This document shows, piece after piece, positions 1 to 8,447 of a DNA stretch of 64,000 nt. Made by a program: the position numbers and the translations under genes. The stretch is from contig JALXBF010000118.1 of assembly GCA_026991575.1 (NCBI GenBank), forward strand, positions 1-64,000, given 5' to 3'. Origin of the DNA: Planctomycetota bacterium (GTDB lineage Bacteria; Planctomycetota; Planctomycetia; JALXBF01). How positions within the stretch are numbered: the first letter of the stretch is position 1; every line of letters starts with the position of its first letter. The notes under the pieces were generated by a model. The model was not told the DNA's origin, did not search any database, and worked only from the letters and a program-made list of their open reading frames with translations.

Positions 1-99
1 TCCCCAGCCAGTAGCCCGTCGCCGCCACGATTCAAAGCGTTGGGTTGCTGAGCGAACCGCAGACCGGACGATGCGCCGGACTAGCCTGGTCGGCCATGA

Positions 100-128
100 G
101 CCCCCCGTGGGTTTTGCCCTGCGGGGGC
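100..128 (-). terminator. Hairpin downstream of the first gene
   Basis: A GCCCCC/GGGGGC outer stem encloses a GGG-CAAAA-CCC inner stem, 22 bases past the stop of the minus-strand gene. There is no T run after it, so it is a possible but non-canonical terminator. Confidence 0.45.
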
Positions 129-150
129 AGGCATCGTGCCAAGATGGCGA

Positions 151-672
151 TCAGGTCAGCACGAGCTGGTTGAGGCGAGCCGGAGCAAGCACGGTGGCAT
201 GTGGGTGGCGTTCCTGCCAGAGCCGCAGCGTCTTCTCGTACATCAGTTGAGCGTACTCCAGCAGCGTTTCCCGGTTCGGTGCTCGTAACCGAAGTGTGAT
301 GTCCTGTTCGTACTGCCGCAGCACCTGGCCTTTTTCCTCGTAGGTCCCCACGACTTTCAGATGCAACGTCCAGCGGAACGGCGGCAGGAACGGCTCTTTG
401 ATGTACAGGCTGCACTCCACACGTAGCGAGCTTCGTGGCTTGGTCATATGTTGTGCGATGGCCCAGCCTGCGCCCACGAGGACTGCCGCTGCAGCTGCCG
501 TAATCGTCAGTGTCAGGGCGGTCGTCCCGAAGTGCCACAGGATCACACTGGGAACGGCAAGCAGCACGATGAGCACGATCAGCAGCACCGACCACGTCCG
601 CCACCGCACCGCGGCCCACATCCGGGAGAACAGACGCCGACTCTTGTGCAGAAGCAACCCTAGCCCAAACAT
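151..672 (-). CDS. Small membrane protein, function unknown
   Basis: This encodes 173 residues. Two hydrophobic segments lie close together near the N-terminus (about residues 27-48 and 52-74), preceded by a basic stretch. A soluble tail of about 100 residues follows, rich in charged and beta-type sequence. The layout suggests an inner-membrane hairpin with a cytoplasmic C-terminal domain. I chose the ATG at 672 over the GTG one codon upstream; a GGAG lies about 9 bases before it. I do not recognise the family. The gene is divergent from apgM, with roughly 180 bases between them that could hold both promoters. Confidence 0.7.
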   Translation of the reverse strand: MFGLGLLLHKSRRLFSRMWAAVRWRTWSVLLIVLIVLLAVPSVILWHFGTTALTLTITAAAAAVLVGAGWAIAQHMTKPRSSLRVECSLYIKEPFLPPFRWTLHLKVVGTYEEKGQVLRQYEQDITLRLRAPNRETLLEYAQLMYEKTLRLWQERHPHATVLAPARLNQLVLT

Positions 673-854
673 CACGTGCTCCGCGCGCTCGATGCTACGA
701 CGGAACCGTACCTTATGATCTTATCGCTGCCGGTGCAGCTGGCCGCAGGATCGGGGGGCCCGCGGTTCGTTGTCCACACCCGACGGTGACGGAAGAATAC
801 TGCGTGCTGTACAGGTTCCTTCGGCACGGTCCCAAGCGAGACGAGGCGTGCGCG

Positions 855-2072
855 ATGAAATTGACACCTTGGCAGGAACTGACTCGGGAACTGCACCAGC
901 CGGCTCCGACGAAGATCATCCTGTTTGTGGCGGACGGACTGGGTGGACTGCCGCTGGAGCCGGATGGCAAGACGGAGTTGGAGACAGCTCGGACCCCGAA
1001 CCTGGATCATCTGGCGGCACAGGGGGTGACCGGTCTAAGTCAGCCTGTAGGACCGGGGATCACGCCGGGCAGTGGGCCGGGGCACATGGCGCTGTTCGGC
1101 TACGATCCGATCGCGAACGAGATCGGCCGCGGGGTGCTGGAGGCGCTGGGGATCGATTTCCCGCTGGAGCGGAGCGATGTGGCGGCGCGGGGCAATTTCT
1201 GCACGGTCGATGAGGCCGGACGAGTGGTCGATCGGCGAGCGGGTCGCATTCCGACGGAGAAGTGCATCGAGCTGTGCCGCTTGCTGCAGGAGAACGTGCG
1301 TGTCGATGAGGCGGAGGTCTTCGTGGCTCCCGTGCGCGAACACCGGTTCGTGCTGGTGATCCGAGGTGAGAATCTCGGTGATCATGTCAGCGACACGGAC
1401 CCGCAGCGAACGGGTGCCGAACCGCTGGATCCGATCGCTGAAGACCCTGCCTCGGAACGTACTGCTCAGATCGTAGCCCGGTTCGTAGCTCAGGCCAAGG
1501 AGCTGCTCAAGGACCACCATCCGGCCAACATGCTCCTGTTGCGCGGCTTTTCCAAGCATCCGGACCTGCCGACGATGACTGAAATCTACGGCCTGCACGC
1601 CGTGGCGCTGGCCGTGTACCCGATGTACCGCGGACTGGCCAAGCTGGTGGGGATGCGCGTGGCCAATGCCGGGAAGTCGCTGGCGGACCAGGTCGCGGCA
1701 CTGAAGCGCGAGTGGGAACAGGGGGATTTCTTCTTCATCCATTACAAGTACACCGACTCGACGGGTGAGGACGGAGATTTTCGGGCCAAGGTCCAACGGA
1801 TCGAAGAGGTGGACGCCGTGATTCCGGAGATCATGGCGTTGAATCCTGACGTGTTCATCTTCACGGGTGACCACTCCACGCCCAGCTTGCTGCGCAGTCA
1901 TAGCTGGCATCCGGTGCCGGTGCTGTTGGTTGCAAAGAGCTGCCGTCCGGATGAGGTGCGTGAATTCGGTGAGCGTGCGTGTGCTCGCGGCGGGCTGGGC
2001 CTGATTCCAGCATGCCAGTTGTTGCCATTGGCTCTGGCGCACGCCGGTCGGCTGCGCAAGTTCGGTGCATGA
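855..2072 (+). CDS. apgM: 2,3-bisphosphoglycerate-independent phosphoglycerate mutase, archaeal type
   Basis: This 405-residue protein is a cytoplasmic glycolysis/gluconeogenesis enzyme that interconverts 3- and 2-phosphoglycerate, of the alkaline-phosphatase superfamily type first described in archaea. The metal-binding Asp sits in VADGLGG (about residue 28). The nucleophile Ser is in TPGSGPGHMALFGYDP (about residue 73). SDTDP, YTDSTGEDGD, TGDHSTP and HSWHPVP supply further metal-site residues towards the C-terminus. Length matches the family (about 400). The reading frame is open upstream to 786, but the ATG at 855 begins the conserved part. A long antisense ORF across the gene is a GC-rich shadow. 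Confidence 0.93.
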   Translation: MKLTPWQELTRELHQPAPTKIILFVADGLGGLPLEPDGKTELETARTPNLDHLAAQGVTGLSQPVGPGITPGSGPGHMALFGYDPIANEIGRGVLEALGIDFPLERSDVAARGNFCTVDEAGRVVDRRAGRIPTEKCIELCRLLQENVRVDEAEVFVAPVREHRFVLVIRGENLGDHVSDTDPQRTGAEPLDPIAEDPASERTAQIVARFVAQAKELLKDHHPANMLLLRGFSKHPDLPTMTEIYGLHAVALAVYPMYRGLAKLVGMRVANAGKSLADQVAALKREWEQGDFFFIHYKYTDSTGEDGDFRAKVQRIEEVDAVIPEIMALNPDVFIFTGDHSTPSLLRSHSWHPVPVLLVAKSCRPDEVREFGERACARGGLGLIPACQLLPLALAHAGRLRKFGA

Positions 2073-2370
2073 CGGGCAAGGGAGCAGACGCTTCAGCGAT
2101 TGGTTCCGTGGCAAGATAGGAAAACTTTGCTGCCTGTCGCAGGTGGACCGATTGCCCGAGCGGTGGTGGTGGGCGCGGCTGAGATCGGCTGACGTGCTAC
2201 GCTGCAGGCAATCGATACAAACGATGGGTTCAGTCCCACCGACGAACGCTGTGCCTGCGATTTCCGACTCACCACACGCCGACCTCTGGGGGAGAAGGCC
2301 CGCTGCGGAGGTGCAGGCAGCAGACCCCAGGGCACGCCAAGAATCAGCCTTGTGCGAGGAGGGACCATTC

Positions 2371-3051
2371 ATGAAATGGTGGACGAAAGGATTCGCAGCG
2401 GCGCTGCTGGCGAGTTGCGCGCTGGTGGTGGCCGACAGCTCGATGCAGCGTACGCTTGTTGCGGCCGAAACTGAAGCGGTGACGAATCAGCAGATCGCGG
2501 AACGGATCGCGACGGCAATCGCTTCGGCCCCGGAGCTGGCCGGCTACGACATCGACATCGAGTATGTCAGGGGCGTGTGCACGCTGCGCGGGACCGTCAG
2601 CCGTCCCGAGGACGTGCAGAAGGTGGTTGCCATCGTCAAGAAGCTGAACGTCGCCAAGAAGATCGTGACCGACCTGAGCGTTCGGGACCGGAGTGTGAAG
2701 CCGGCTGCGTACCGGCCGAACGCTGCGGTCGTGCCGGCCGCCATGATGGCTGGTGAGGCGAAATCGGAGATCCTGGCTCCTCCAGCGCCTGAGTATCGCT
2801 TCCGTGGCCGCGCCAGCCAGTATGAGCAGCCCTATCGGCCGCCTTTCGCCTGGCCGCTGGGGGCGCCCTACCCGAACTACTCGGCCGTCCAGTATCCGCG
2901 TCTGCTACACGGCTGCGAGTTCCCGTACATCGGGCCGTTCTATCCGTTCCCCGAACCGCCGCTCGGCTGGCGCAAGGTGACGCTCACCTGGCATGACGGT
3001 TTCTGGATGGTGAAGTTCGGCGTGGCGCCGTTTGGCCGCTACCACTACTAA
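2371..3051 (+). CDS. Exported BON-domain protein
   Basis: This encodes 226 residues. A signal peptide (KGFAAALLASCALVV, cleavage around residue 30) is followed by one BON domain at about residues 40-110. It has the typical pattern of an N-terminal helix, VRGVCTLRGTVSRPEDV and VAKKIVTDL. BON domains are thought to bind phospholipid or periplasmic surfaces. The C-terminal half is rich in Pro, Tyr, Phe and Trp (PPFAWPLGAPYPNY, FYPFPEPPLGW) and resembles no domain I know. The start is set by GAGGAGGGA eight bases before the ATG. The 300 bases upstream of it show no gene. A GC hairpin follows the stop. Confidence 0.85.
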   Translation: MKWWTKGFAAALLASCALVVADSSMQRTLVAAETEAVTNQQIAERIATAIASAPELAGYDIDIEYVRGVCTLRGTVSRPEDVQKVVAIVKKLNVAKKIVTDLSVRDRSVKPAAYRPNAAVVPAAMMAGEAKSEILAPPAPEYRFRGRASQYEQPYRPPFAWPLGAPYPNYSAVQYPRLLHGCEFPYIGPFYPFPEPPLGWRKVTLTWHDGFWMVKFGVAPFGRYHY

Positions 3052-3088
3052 CGGCACCCTAGCCGGATCCGCGAAGGACGACGACGAG

Positions 3089-3115
3089 ATGCGGGGGCTT
3101 CCACGGCCCCCGCAT
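3089..3115 (+). terminator. Perfect GC hairpin after the BON gene
   Basis: ATGCGGGGGC and GCCCCCGCAT form a ten-base-pair perfect stem with a seven-base loop, 37 bases past the stop codon. No T run follows, so termination would rely on the stem alone or on Rho. Confidence 0.6.
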
Positions 3116-3633
3116 TGCGTGCGCGCCGGCTAGGAGCCGGGCCAGACCAGTTTGCTTCCTACCCGGTGCAGTGCGGCCGGATCGCGTGCGGCCGCGTGTA
3201 CCGGCCTGGTCGAGCGGCGCTGAGGCGGCGTGTCTGGCTCTATCGGAACCATCGTGGCCGTGTTGCCGAGCCGAGGGCCAGGCACGGCGCGCGGGTGCGC
3301 AACCCGCCGGTGACCACCTCGCGGGGCCGATGTGGGCACCGGTGTCGGCACGGCGATTGTGGGCTGCACGGCCTGCTGCTACGCACAATTCGGTCTACCA
3401 CTACTGCCAGCTTGGTCGCTGAAGTACGAAAATCCGCTAAGCAACGCATGGACGTGAGCCGATAGAGAATGGCAGAGAAAGGGACCGGTGACGCGTGGAT
3501 CGGTCCCGGCGCAGCCCTCCCGCTGCTGCGGGAGGCCCGGTACAGAAGCGGACGGAAGCACCAACCTTCATGCACGCTCCCTTTTAGAGAGAAGCCTCGC
3601 AGCGCGGGGGGACGTCTCGCACGGAGGAGAGAA
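3116..3633. other. Intergenic stretch, no supported gene
   Basis: Several GC-rich open frames cross this stretch on both strands. None has a convincing ribosome site, hydrophobic core or recognisable motif. The frame of the following lipoprotein is open back to 3469, but the start belongs at 3634. The last 150 bases probably contain its promoter. Confidence 0.5.
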
Positions 3634-4248
3634 ATGCGGCTTTCCAGGTGGACGCAAGCATTCGGGGGGCTGATCCTTACCCTGACCTTGTTGCCCGGCT
3701 GTCTTGCGCTGGAGAGGTGGGAGTTCAGCGAAATCCCCATCAGTGCCCTCGTGCCAACTCTGGCTCCAATTGCGGCCGAAGGCGGCGCTGGCTACTGGCC
3801 TGTGCCGGTGAGCCCAGCACTTTCGGACGACATCGAACGGCTGATCGACAAGCACGAGAAAGAGGGGGTGCCGGTCCTGGACCCGATCGAGAATCACAAT
3901 GCCCCGATCTTCTGCATGGATCCGCCGTCGGAGAAGGACATCTACGACGCTCTGCCGCCGATTCCGCACGGCATTCCGTTCATTGTCGAGGTGCAGCGCA
4001 ACAACGTCCGGATGACGGTTGAGAAGCTGGTCGATCAGGTGGATGAACCTCGGTTCTACCCGCTGATTGGGCCGGCCCAGGTGCACCACTGCCACTTCAA
4101 GTGCACGGTCTGGTACGACGAGACAATCTACAGTGCTTGGCCCATTCCGTTCAGCTACACGGACCACAAGCAGGAGGTGGTCTACATCGACAAGGACCAT
4201 TTCCATCGCGTGGGCAATCCTGGACGACTGACCGCCGCCGGGCGCTAG
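3634..4248 (+). CDS. Putative lipoprotein of unknown function
   Basis: This encodes 204 residues. The N-terminus has two Arg/Lys, a hydrophobic core and a lipobox (LTLLPGC, Cys about residue 23), so it is probably lipidated and exported. The mature part is acidic in its first half. The second half is beta-rich with several His and Tyr (VHHCHFKCTVWYDE, YIDKDHFHRV). I believe related uncharacterised proteins occur in other planctomycetes, but could not check this. ACGGAGGAGAG just before the ATG decides the start; the longer upstream frame lacks a signal. A strong intrinsic terminator follows. Confidence 0.75.
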   Translation: MRLSRWTQAFGGLILTLTLLPGCLALERWEFSEIPISALVPTLAPIAAEGGAGYWPVPVSPALSDDIERLIDKHEKEGVPVLDPIENHNAPIFCMDPPSEKDIYDALPPIPHGIPFIVEVQRNNVRMTVEKLVDQVDEPRFYPLIGPAQVHHCHFKCTVWYDETIYSAWPIPFSYTDHKQEVVYIDKDHFHRVGNPGRLTAAGR

Positions 4249-4310
4249 TGGTCAGCGGTGCGAGTCTGCTCGCTACCGGCCTCCACCCCTCTAGCACCGG
4301 GACTTCGCCA

Positions 4311-4350
4311 GACGCGTGCGGCTTTGCCCGAGCCGCACGCGTCTTTTCTT
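4311..4350 (+). terminator. Rho-independent terminator
   Basis: GACGCGTGCGGCT and AGCCGCACGCGTC form a perfect 13-base-pair stem with a seven-base loop, followed by TTTTCTT on the plus strand. It ends the lipoprotein transcript and separates it from the convergent minus-strand gene. Confidence 0.9.
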
Positions 4351-4366
4351 CGCCCAGCTGCCTGCG

Positions 4367-5686
4367 TCACTGCTGCTGGGCCACTTCGACGACGGGAGGG
4401 AACGCATAATCGGCGTACCGCGCCGCGGCGGCGACCATCTCTGCGTTGCCGCTGTGGATGCACAGCCGCACACAGAACCGCACCGACTCGCCGGCTGCGA
4501 GTTTCCGCCAGGGAACACCGGCTGGGCCTACCGCTCCCACGGCCAACACGCCTTCCTCCGACAGGAACCATCGCTCGCCGGCGTAGGCACCCGGCGGCAG
4601 AAACACGCTCAGGCCGACCCATCGGCCCCCGGACAGTCCCGACAAGTCCAGCCACGGGGTTGGGTATGGAAGCTGCTCCGCCGTGGTCGCCGCGCCCAGG
4701 CCGCTGTGCAGTCGGGCGCGATGAGCGGGCCACAGAGGGGGAGCGAGCTGGATGTTCACCAGCCCACGGCGCGGATGGTGATACAGTGTTGTGGGACCTT
4801 TGTTGGCCAGAAGCGTGACGGACAGTTCCAAGAGCCACCAGCGGGCCGAGGCGGCATAGATTCGGTAGGTGGTCGTGAGGCGAACGGAGCCGGCGGCCTG
4901 CCATTGTTGATCGAGCCGCAACATGGCGAAGACCGGCCCGTTCTGCCACTGCACCGGACCAAGCATCTCGACGTTTGCCTCCTGTTGCTCTGCCACGACG
5001 GGTGCTGCCGTCCAGAGGCCGGTCGGTCGGGCAACCCCTTCGGCGTCAAGCAGTTCGCCGGGAGCTGGCGTGGCGGTGACCGTGTGACCCGTCGGTGCAC
5101 GCACGGGTGTCCAGAACGGGCAGAGCCAGCCGCGCTCGAGGCGGAGCACCGCGAGCTGCCGCTGCTGCGTCAGGACATGAAGCCGGTGCGGTCCCAGCCG
5201 CTCCACGCGGACGCGGGACTTTGGACGCCGCTGCCTGCCTCCCCGCGTTAGGATGTACGTGGCTGTCGCGCCGGCTTTGAGCCGCTCGACAATCCAGGTG
5301 GCGTAGTTGCGGTGGCCGTCAGACCAAAGCTGGCAGGGTGGCGGGCGCCGCGCCCGCTCCCGGTGAAGCTGTACCAGGCTGTCGGCTGGCCAGGGCACGG
5401 GCAGCGTGACGGGGCAATACTCACGAGAACGTGGGCCGGCATAAACGCGAATCACCAATTGCTCGACGTCGGCTTCCGGCACGATCCGATGCTCCGTGAG
5501 CTGACCGGTCCACCGTTGCCCGATTGTCCCATCCTGGCCGCTTGCTGGCCGGCACACCGTTCGGAGCACAACGGAGCGTCGTGCAGCGCCGACAGAGGAT
5601 GCACGCAGACAGCCGCCGCCGGCGACGCTGCTGCCCGTGACAAGTCGGCCAGCGAGGATTGTTGTGGAGAGCTTTCGGTGCGTCAA
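4367..5686 (-). CDS. Uncharacterised beta-rich protein, possibly exported
   Basis: Up to 439 residues from a TTG start that lies only 24 bases from the divergent kinase start. The true start may be further in. The N-terminal 50 residues are irregular and not a clean signal peptide. The rest alternates short hydrophobic strands with Trp, Pro and Arg-rich turns, as in a beta-sandwich or PmoA-like/glycan-handling fold (for example HRNYATWIVERLK, TLYHHPRRGLVNIQL, GRWVGLSVFLPPGAY). I cannot assign a family. Codon use is typical of its neighbours, and the frame is open for 1.3 kb with many plausible strands, so I regard it as a real gene. Confidence 0.65.
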   Translation of the reverse strand: MTHRKLSTTILAGRLVTGSSVAGGGCLRASSVGAARRSVVLRTVCRPASGQDGTIGQRWTGQLTEHRIVPEADVEQLVIRVYAGPRSREYCPVTLPVPWPADSLVQLHRERARRPPPCQLWSDGHRNYATWIVERLKAGATATYILTRGGRQRRPKSRVRVERLGPHRLHVLTQQRQLAVLRLERGWLCPFWTPVRAPTGHTVTATPAPGELLDAEGVARPTGLWTAAPVVAEQQEANVEMLGPVQWQNGPVFAMLRLDQQWQAAGSVRLTTTYRIYAASARWWLLELSVTLLANKGPTTLYHHPRRGLVNIQLAPPLWPAHRARLHSGLGAATTAEQLPYPTPWLDLSGLSGGRWVGLSVFLPPGAYAGERWFLSEEGVLAVGAVGPAGVPWRKLAAGESVRFCVRLCIHSGNAEMVAAAARYADYAFPPVVEVAQQQ

Positions 5687-5709
5687 CTACGGTAACAGGC
5701 GCGGTCGTG

Positions 5710-7422
5710 ATGGAACCGGAACGGGAGCAGGCTTCAGAGCCCACGCCGAAACGGATCGGCCACTACCTTCTCCGAGAACTCATCGGCACCGGGGGCATGG
5801 GGAAGGTCTACCGCGCGCACGACCCCGTGCACGACCGGGACGTGGCCATCAAGCTGCTTGCGCCCTCCTTGGCTGCTGACCCCAACTCTGTGCGCCGCTT
5901 TGAGCGGGAGATCGAAGTCCTGAAGCGGCTCGATCATCCCAACATCGTCCGGTTGCTTGATTCGGGCAGGCACGGGGGAGTGCCGTACTTCGTGATGGAA
6001 TACGTGGATGGCCAGTCGCTGACCAAGCTCATGCGCCGCCTTGGGCGCGTTCCGTGGCGTCAGGCGGTGCACTGGGCGATCCAGATCTGCGAAGCACTGG
6101 CACACGCCCATGCTCGGCAAGTTATTCACCGCGATCTCAAACCGGGCAACGTGCTGATTGCCCCCGACGGGTGCGTGAAGCTGACCGACTTCGGTGTTGC
6201 CCGGCTCTTCGGTACGGCCACGCTCACAACCGCCGGCAACGTTGTCGGCACGGTCGAGTACATGAGCCCGGAGCAGGCTGCCGGCAAGCGGGCTGATGCC
6301 CGCTCAGACCTGTACAGCCTCGGCGTGCTGCTCTACACGATGGTCACGGGCAGGACGCCGTTCCGCGGCAAGGACTACCTGGAGGTGCTGCAGAAGCACC
6401 GCTTCGGCACCTATGATCCGGCCCGAAAGCTCGTGCCCGAAATCCCGATCTGGTTGGACGACCTGATCGGTGAGCTCTTGGAGAAAGACCCGCAGCGGCG
6501 GCCGCCGAATGCCGAGACGGTGCGCCGCCGACTGAATGCCGTGCTGCGCAAGGTGGACCTACATCGGTCAGCGGAACCGCGGCCGGAACGGTCTGACACG
6601 TTCGTGCTCGAACAGGACGTGGATGACGGGGTGGTGGTCGAGCCAGAGACCGATGAGACGGCTGTGCTCATTCAACAAGCTGGCGGCCCGCGGGCGAAAG
6701 CTACCGTCGCTGGCAGCCCGACGTTGACCATGCGGCTCATGCGGGCGTTGGCCGGTTCGGACGAACGGCCCATCGAACGCCGGCGCAGGCTGTTCGGCCG
6801 GCTCCTGTTGGTGATGGCGGTGGTGATGGTGGTCTATGGCGGCTACCGCTACTGGATGCATGCTGCTGATCCTGGCTATCAGTGGCAGCGGCTTCGGCAG
6901 CGCATCTCGGAGCATCGGGAGGGGGACTTGGCGGTGTTGATTCCCGAACTGCGCAGCTTCGTCGAGCGGTTTGCGGGCACGCCTGAGGCGGAGCAGGCCG
7001 AGGAGGCTTTGGTGCAGCTGGAATTGCGCCGCCGACGGCGTCAACTGCTGCGCTCGCCACTGGTGCGCGCTCTGCGGCCCAGCGGTACGCCGGCGAGCAG
7101 GGCGGAAGAGCAGTACCTGGCAGCCTTGCTCGTCCGGTGGCTTCAGGGCCGTGATGCGGCGCTGGCCGCGTTGGAGGAGTTGCTGGGGTCCGGTTCAGGG
7201 GGGGCGGAGGCGGAACCGGTGCTCGAGATGGCGGCTCAGGACTACATCGCGCTCAGCGTCGAGAAGATCCAGCTTCTTCGCCGCGAGGGGCGAGAGGAGG
7301 AGGCCAACGAGTTGCTGCGCCGGCTCCTTGCACGCTTTCAGCAGCATCCGTCGCCCCGGGTGCGCCGTTTCCTTGCGCAACTTCTCACCAGGACCGGCCT
7401 GCACGGCGAGCTGCGTCGTTGA
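5710..7422 (+). CDS. Transmembrane serine/threonine protein kinase (PknB-like)
   Basis: This 570-residue Hanks-type kinase phosphorylates Ser/Thr of target proteins. Domain order: kinase domain at about residues 18-280, a linker of about 80 residues, one transmembrane helix (about 362-378), and an alpha-helical C-terminal region of about 190 residues outside the membrane. Visible motifs: glycine loop GTGGMGKVY, Lys48 in VAIKLL, HRDLKPGN (Asp142), DFG (160-162) and the P+1 segment GTVEYMSPEQ. The C-terminal region has charged amphipathic helices, perhaps TPR-like, but no PASTA repeats. The ATG at 5710 is preferred over upstream starts because the conserved part begins soon after. Its last 38 bases overlap convergent pyrF. 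Confidence 0.93.
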   Translation: MEPEREQASEPTPKRIGHYLLRELIGTGGMGKVYRAHDPVHDRDVAIKLLAPSLAADPNSVRRFEREIEVLKRLDHPNIVRLLDSGRHGGVPYFVMEYVDGQSLTKLMRRLGRVPWRQAVHWAIQICEALAHAHARQVIHRDLKPGNVLIAPDGCVKLTDFGVARLFGTATLTTAGNVVGTVEYMSPEQAAGKRADARSDLYSLGVLLYTMVTGRTPFRGKDYLEVLQKHRFGTYDPARKLVPEIPIWLDDLIGELLEKDPQRRPPNAETVRRRLNAVLRKVDLHRSAEPRPERSDTFVLEQDVDDGVVVEPETDETAVLIQQAGGPRAKATVAGSPTLTMRLMRALAGSDERPIERRRRLFGRLLLVMAVVMVVYGGYRYWMHAADPGYQWQRLRQRISEHREGDLAVLIPELRSFVERFAGTPEAEQAEEALVQLELRRRRRQLLRSPLVRALRPSGTPASRAEEQYLAALLVRWLQGRDAALAALEELLGSGSGGAEAEPVLEMAAQDYIALSVEKIQLLRREGREEEANELLRRLLARFQQHPSPRVRRFLAQLLTRTGLHGELRR

Positions 7423-8329
7423 GTTCGGCCACCATTTGCTCCGTTGCCTGCCGCACCCCATCCTGCCATGGCTTGCCAACATGCTCTGCCTTCAGACCCC
7501 CCTGAAGGATTGCACGCGAGCTACTGATCAGTGCGCCGAGGCCGTCATCGCGCACGGCCACCACGACATCGTTGGCACCAGCTCCCTGAGCGCCGTAACC
7601 CGGGACCAGGAACCAAGCGTTCGGCATCCGCCGGCGGAGCAACTGCAGCGCTTCCGGCGCGGTGCCGGCCACCACGGCACCGACGGAACCCAACCCGCAG
7701 ACGCCCCTCGTTTCTTCGGCCCAGGCCTGCACCCAGTCCGCAACCAGCGCGGCAACGGTCCGCCCATCCGACAGTGCCGCTTCCTGCAAGGTCGCCGCGC
7801 CGGGATTGCTCGTGCGCACCAGAACGAACACCCCCTTACCGCCGGCCCTGACATGTCGCAGGAACGGCTCGAGAGTGTCCGGCCCCAGGTATGGGCTGAC
7901 CGTCACAGCATCTGCTTGCCACGGGCCAGTGGCGCCGAGCGCGGCCTCAGCGTACGCTTCCGCCGTCGAGCCGATGTCGCCCCGCTTGGCGTCCAGGATG
8001 ACGATCAGGCCAAGCCGCTTGGCGTGCCGAATAACCGCTTGCTGAACCGCGAAGCCCTTTGGACCGAGTGCTTCGAAGAACGCCGATTGCACTTTGACGG
8101 CCGGAACCAGATCGGCCACAACGTCAAGGGTTCCAACACAGAAGGCGTGATACGCTTCGGCGAGCCGCTCACTGGTTGCATCCTCAGGCCGTCTGCCCAG
8201 TCCGAACCGCTCACGTAACTCCCTCGGCAGCAGCGACGGCCTCGGATCCAGGCCCACGATTGCGGGCGTGCCTGCCGTGCGCACGGCGGCAGCGAGCCGG
8301 TCACCGAACCGACTAACCGCTTCGGGCAT
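7385..8329 (-). CDS. pyrF: Orotidine 5'-phosphate decarboxylase, type 2
   Basis: This encodes 314 residues. It decarboxylates OMP to UMP, the last step of de novo pyrimidine synthesis, in the cytoplasm. The signature ILDAKRGDIGSTAEAY carries the catalytic Lys/Asp pair (DAKRGD at 113-118). VGLDPR near the start and VTVSPYLG, followed by FVLVRTSNPGA, fit the type 2 (about 270-310 residue) form. The ATG at 8329 begins the conserved segment; earlier codons to 8395 are open but not conserved. The 3' end runs 38 bases into the kinase gene on the other strand. Confidence 0.93.
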   Translation of the reverse strand: MPEAVSRFGDRLAAAVRTAGTPAIVGLDPRPSLLPRELRERFGLGRRPEDATSERLAEAYHAFCVGTLDVVADLVPAVKVQSAFFEALGPKGFAVQQAVIRHAKRLGLIVILDAKRGDIGSTAEAYAEAALGATGPWQADAVTVSPYLGPDTLEPFLRHVRAGGKGVFVLVRTSNPGAATLQEAALSDGRTVAALVADWVQAWAEETRGVCGLGSVGAVVAGTAPEALQLLRRRMPNAWFLVPGYGAQGAGANDVVVAVRDDGLGALISSSRAILQGGLKAEHVGKPWQDGVRQATEQMVAELNDAARRAGRSW

Positions 8330-8447
8330 GGTGTCTACCTCCAGGGTTGGGGGCCCTACATTATGCGCCACCACCATCCGACGTGGGGCGGGCAACCTGT
8401 GGCACTACAATTCGGTGTGCCGCGTGGACCAGAGGAGCAGTCGATCG

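Noticed and set aside
1035-2372. 445-codon minus-strand open frame across apgM
   Set aside because: It is antisense to a fully conserved enzyme, is rich in His, Arg and Gln, and has no motif or ribosome site; a GC-content shadow.
6971-8218. 415-codon plus-strand frame over the kinase end and pyrF
   Set aside because: Lies antisense to pyrF and out of frame with the kinase; composition is Arg/Pro-rich without domains.
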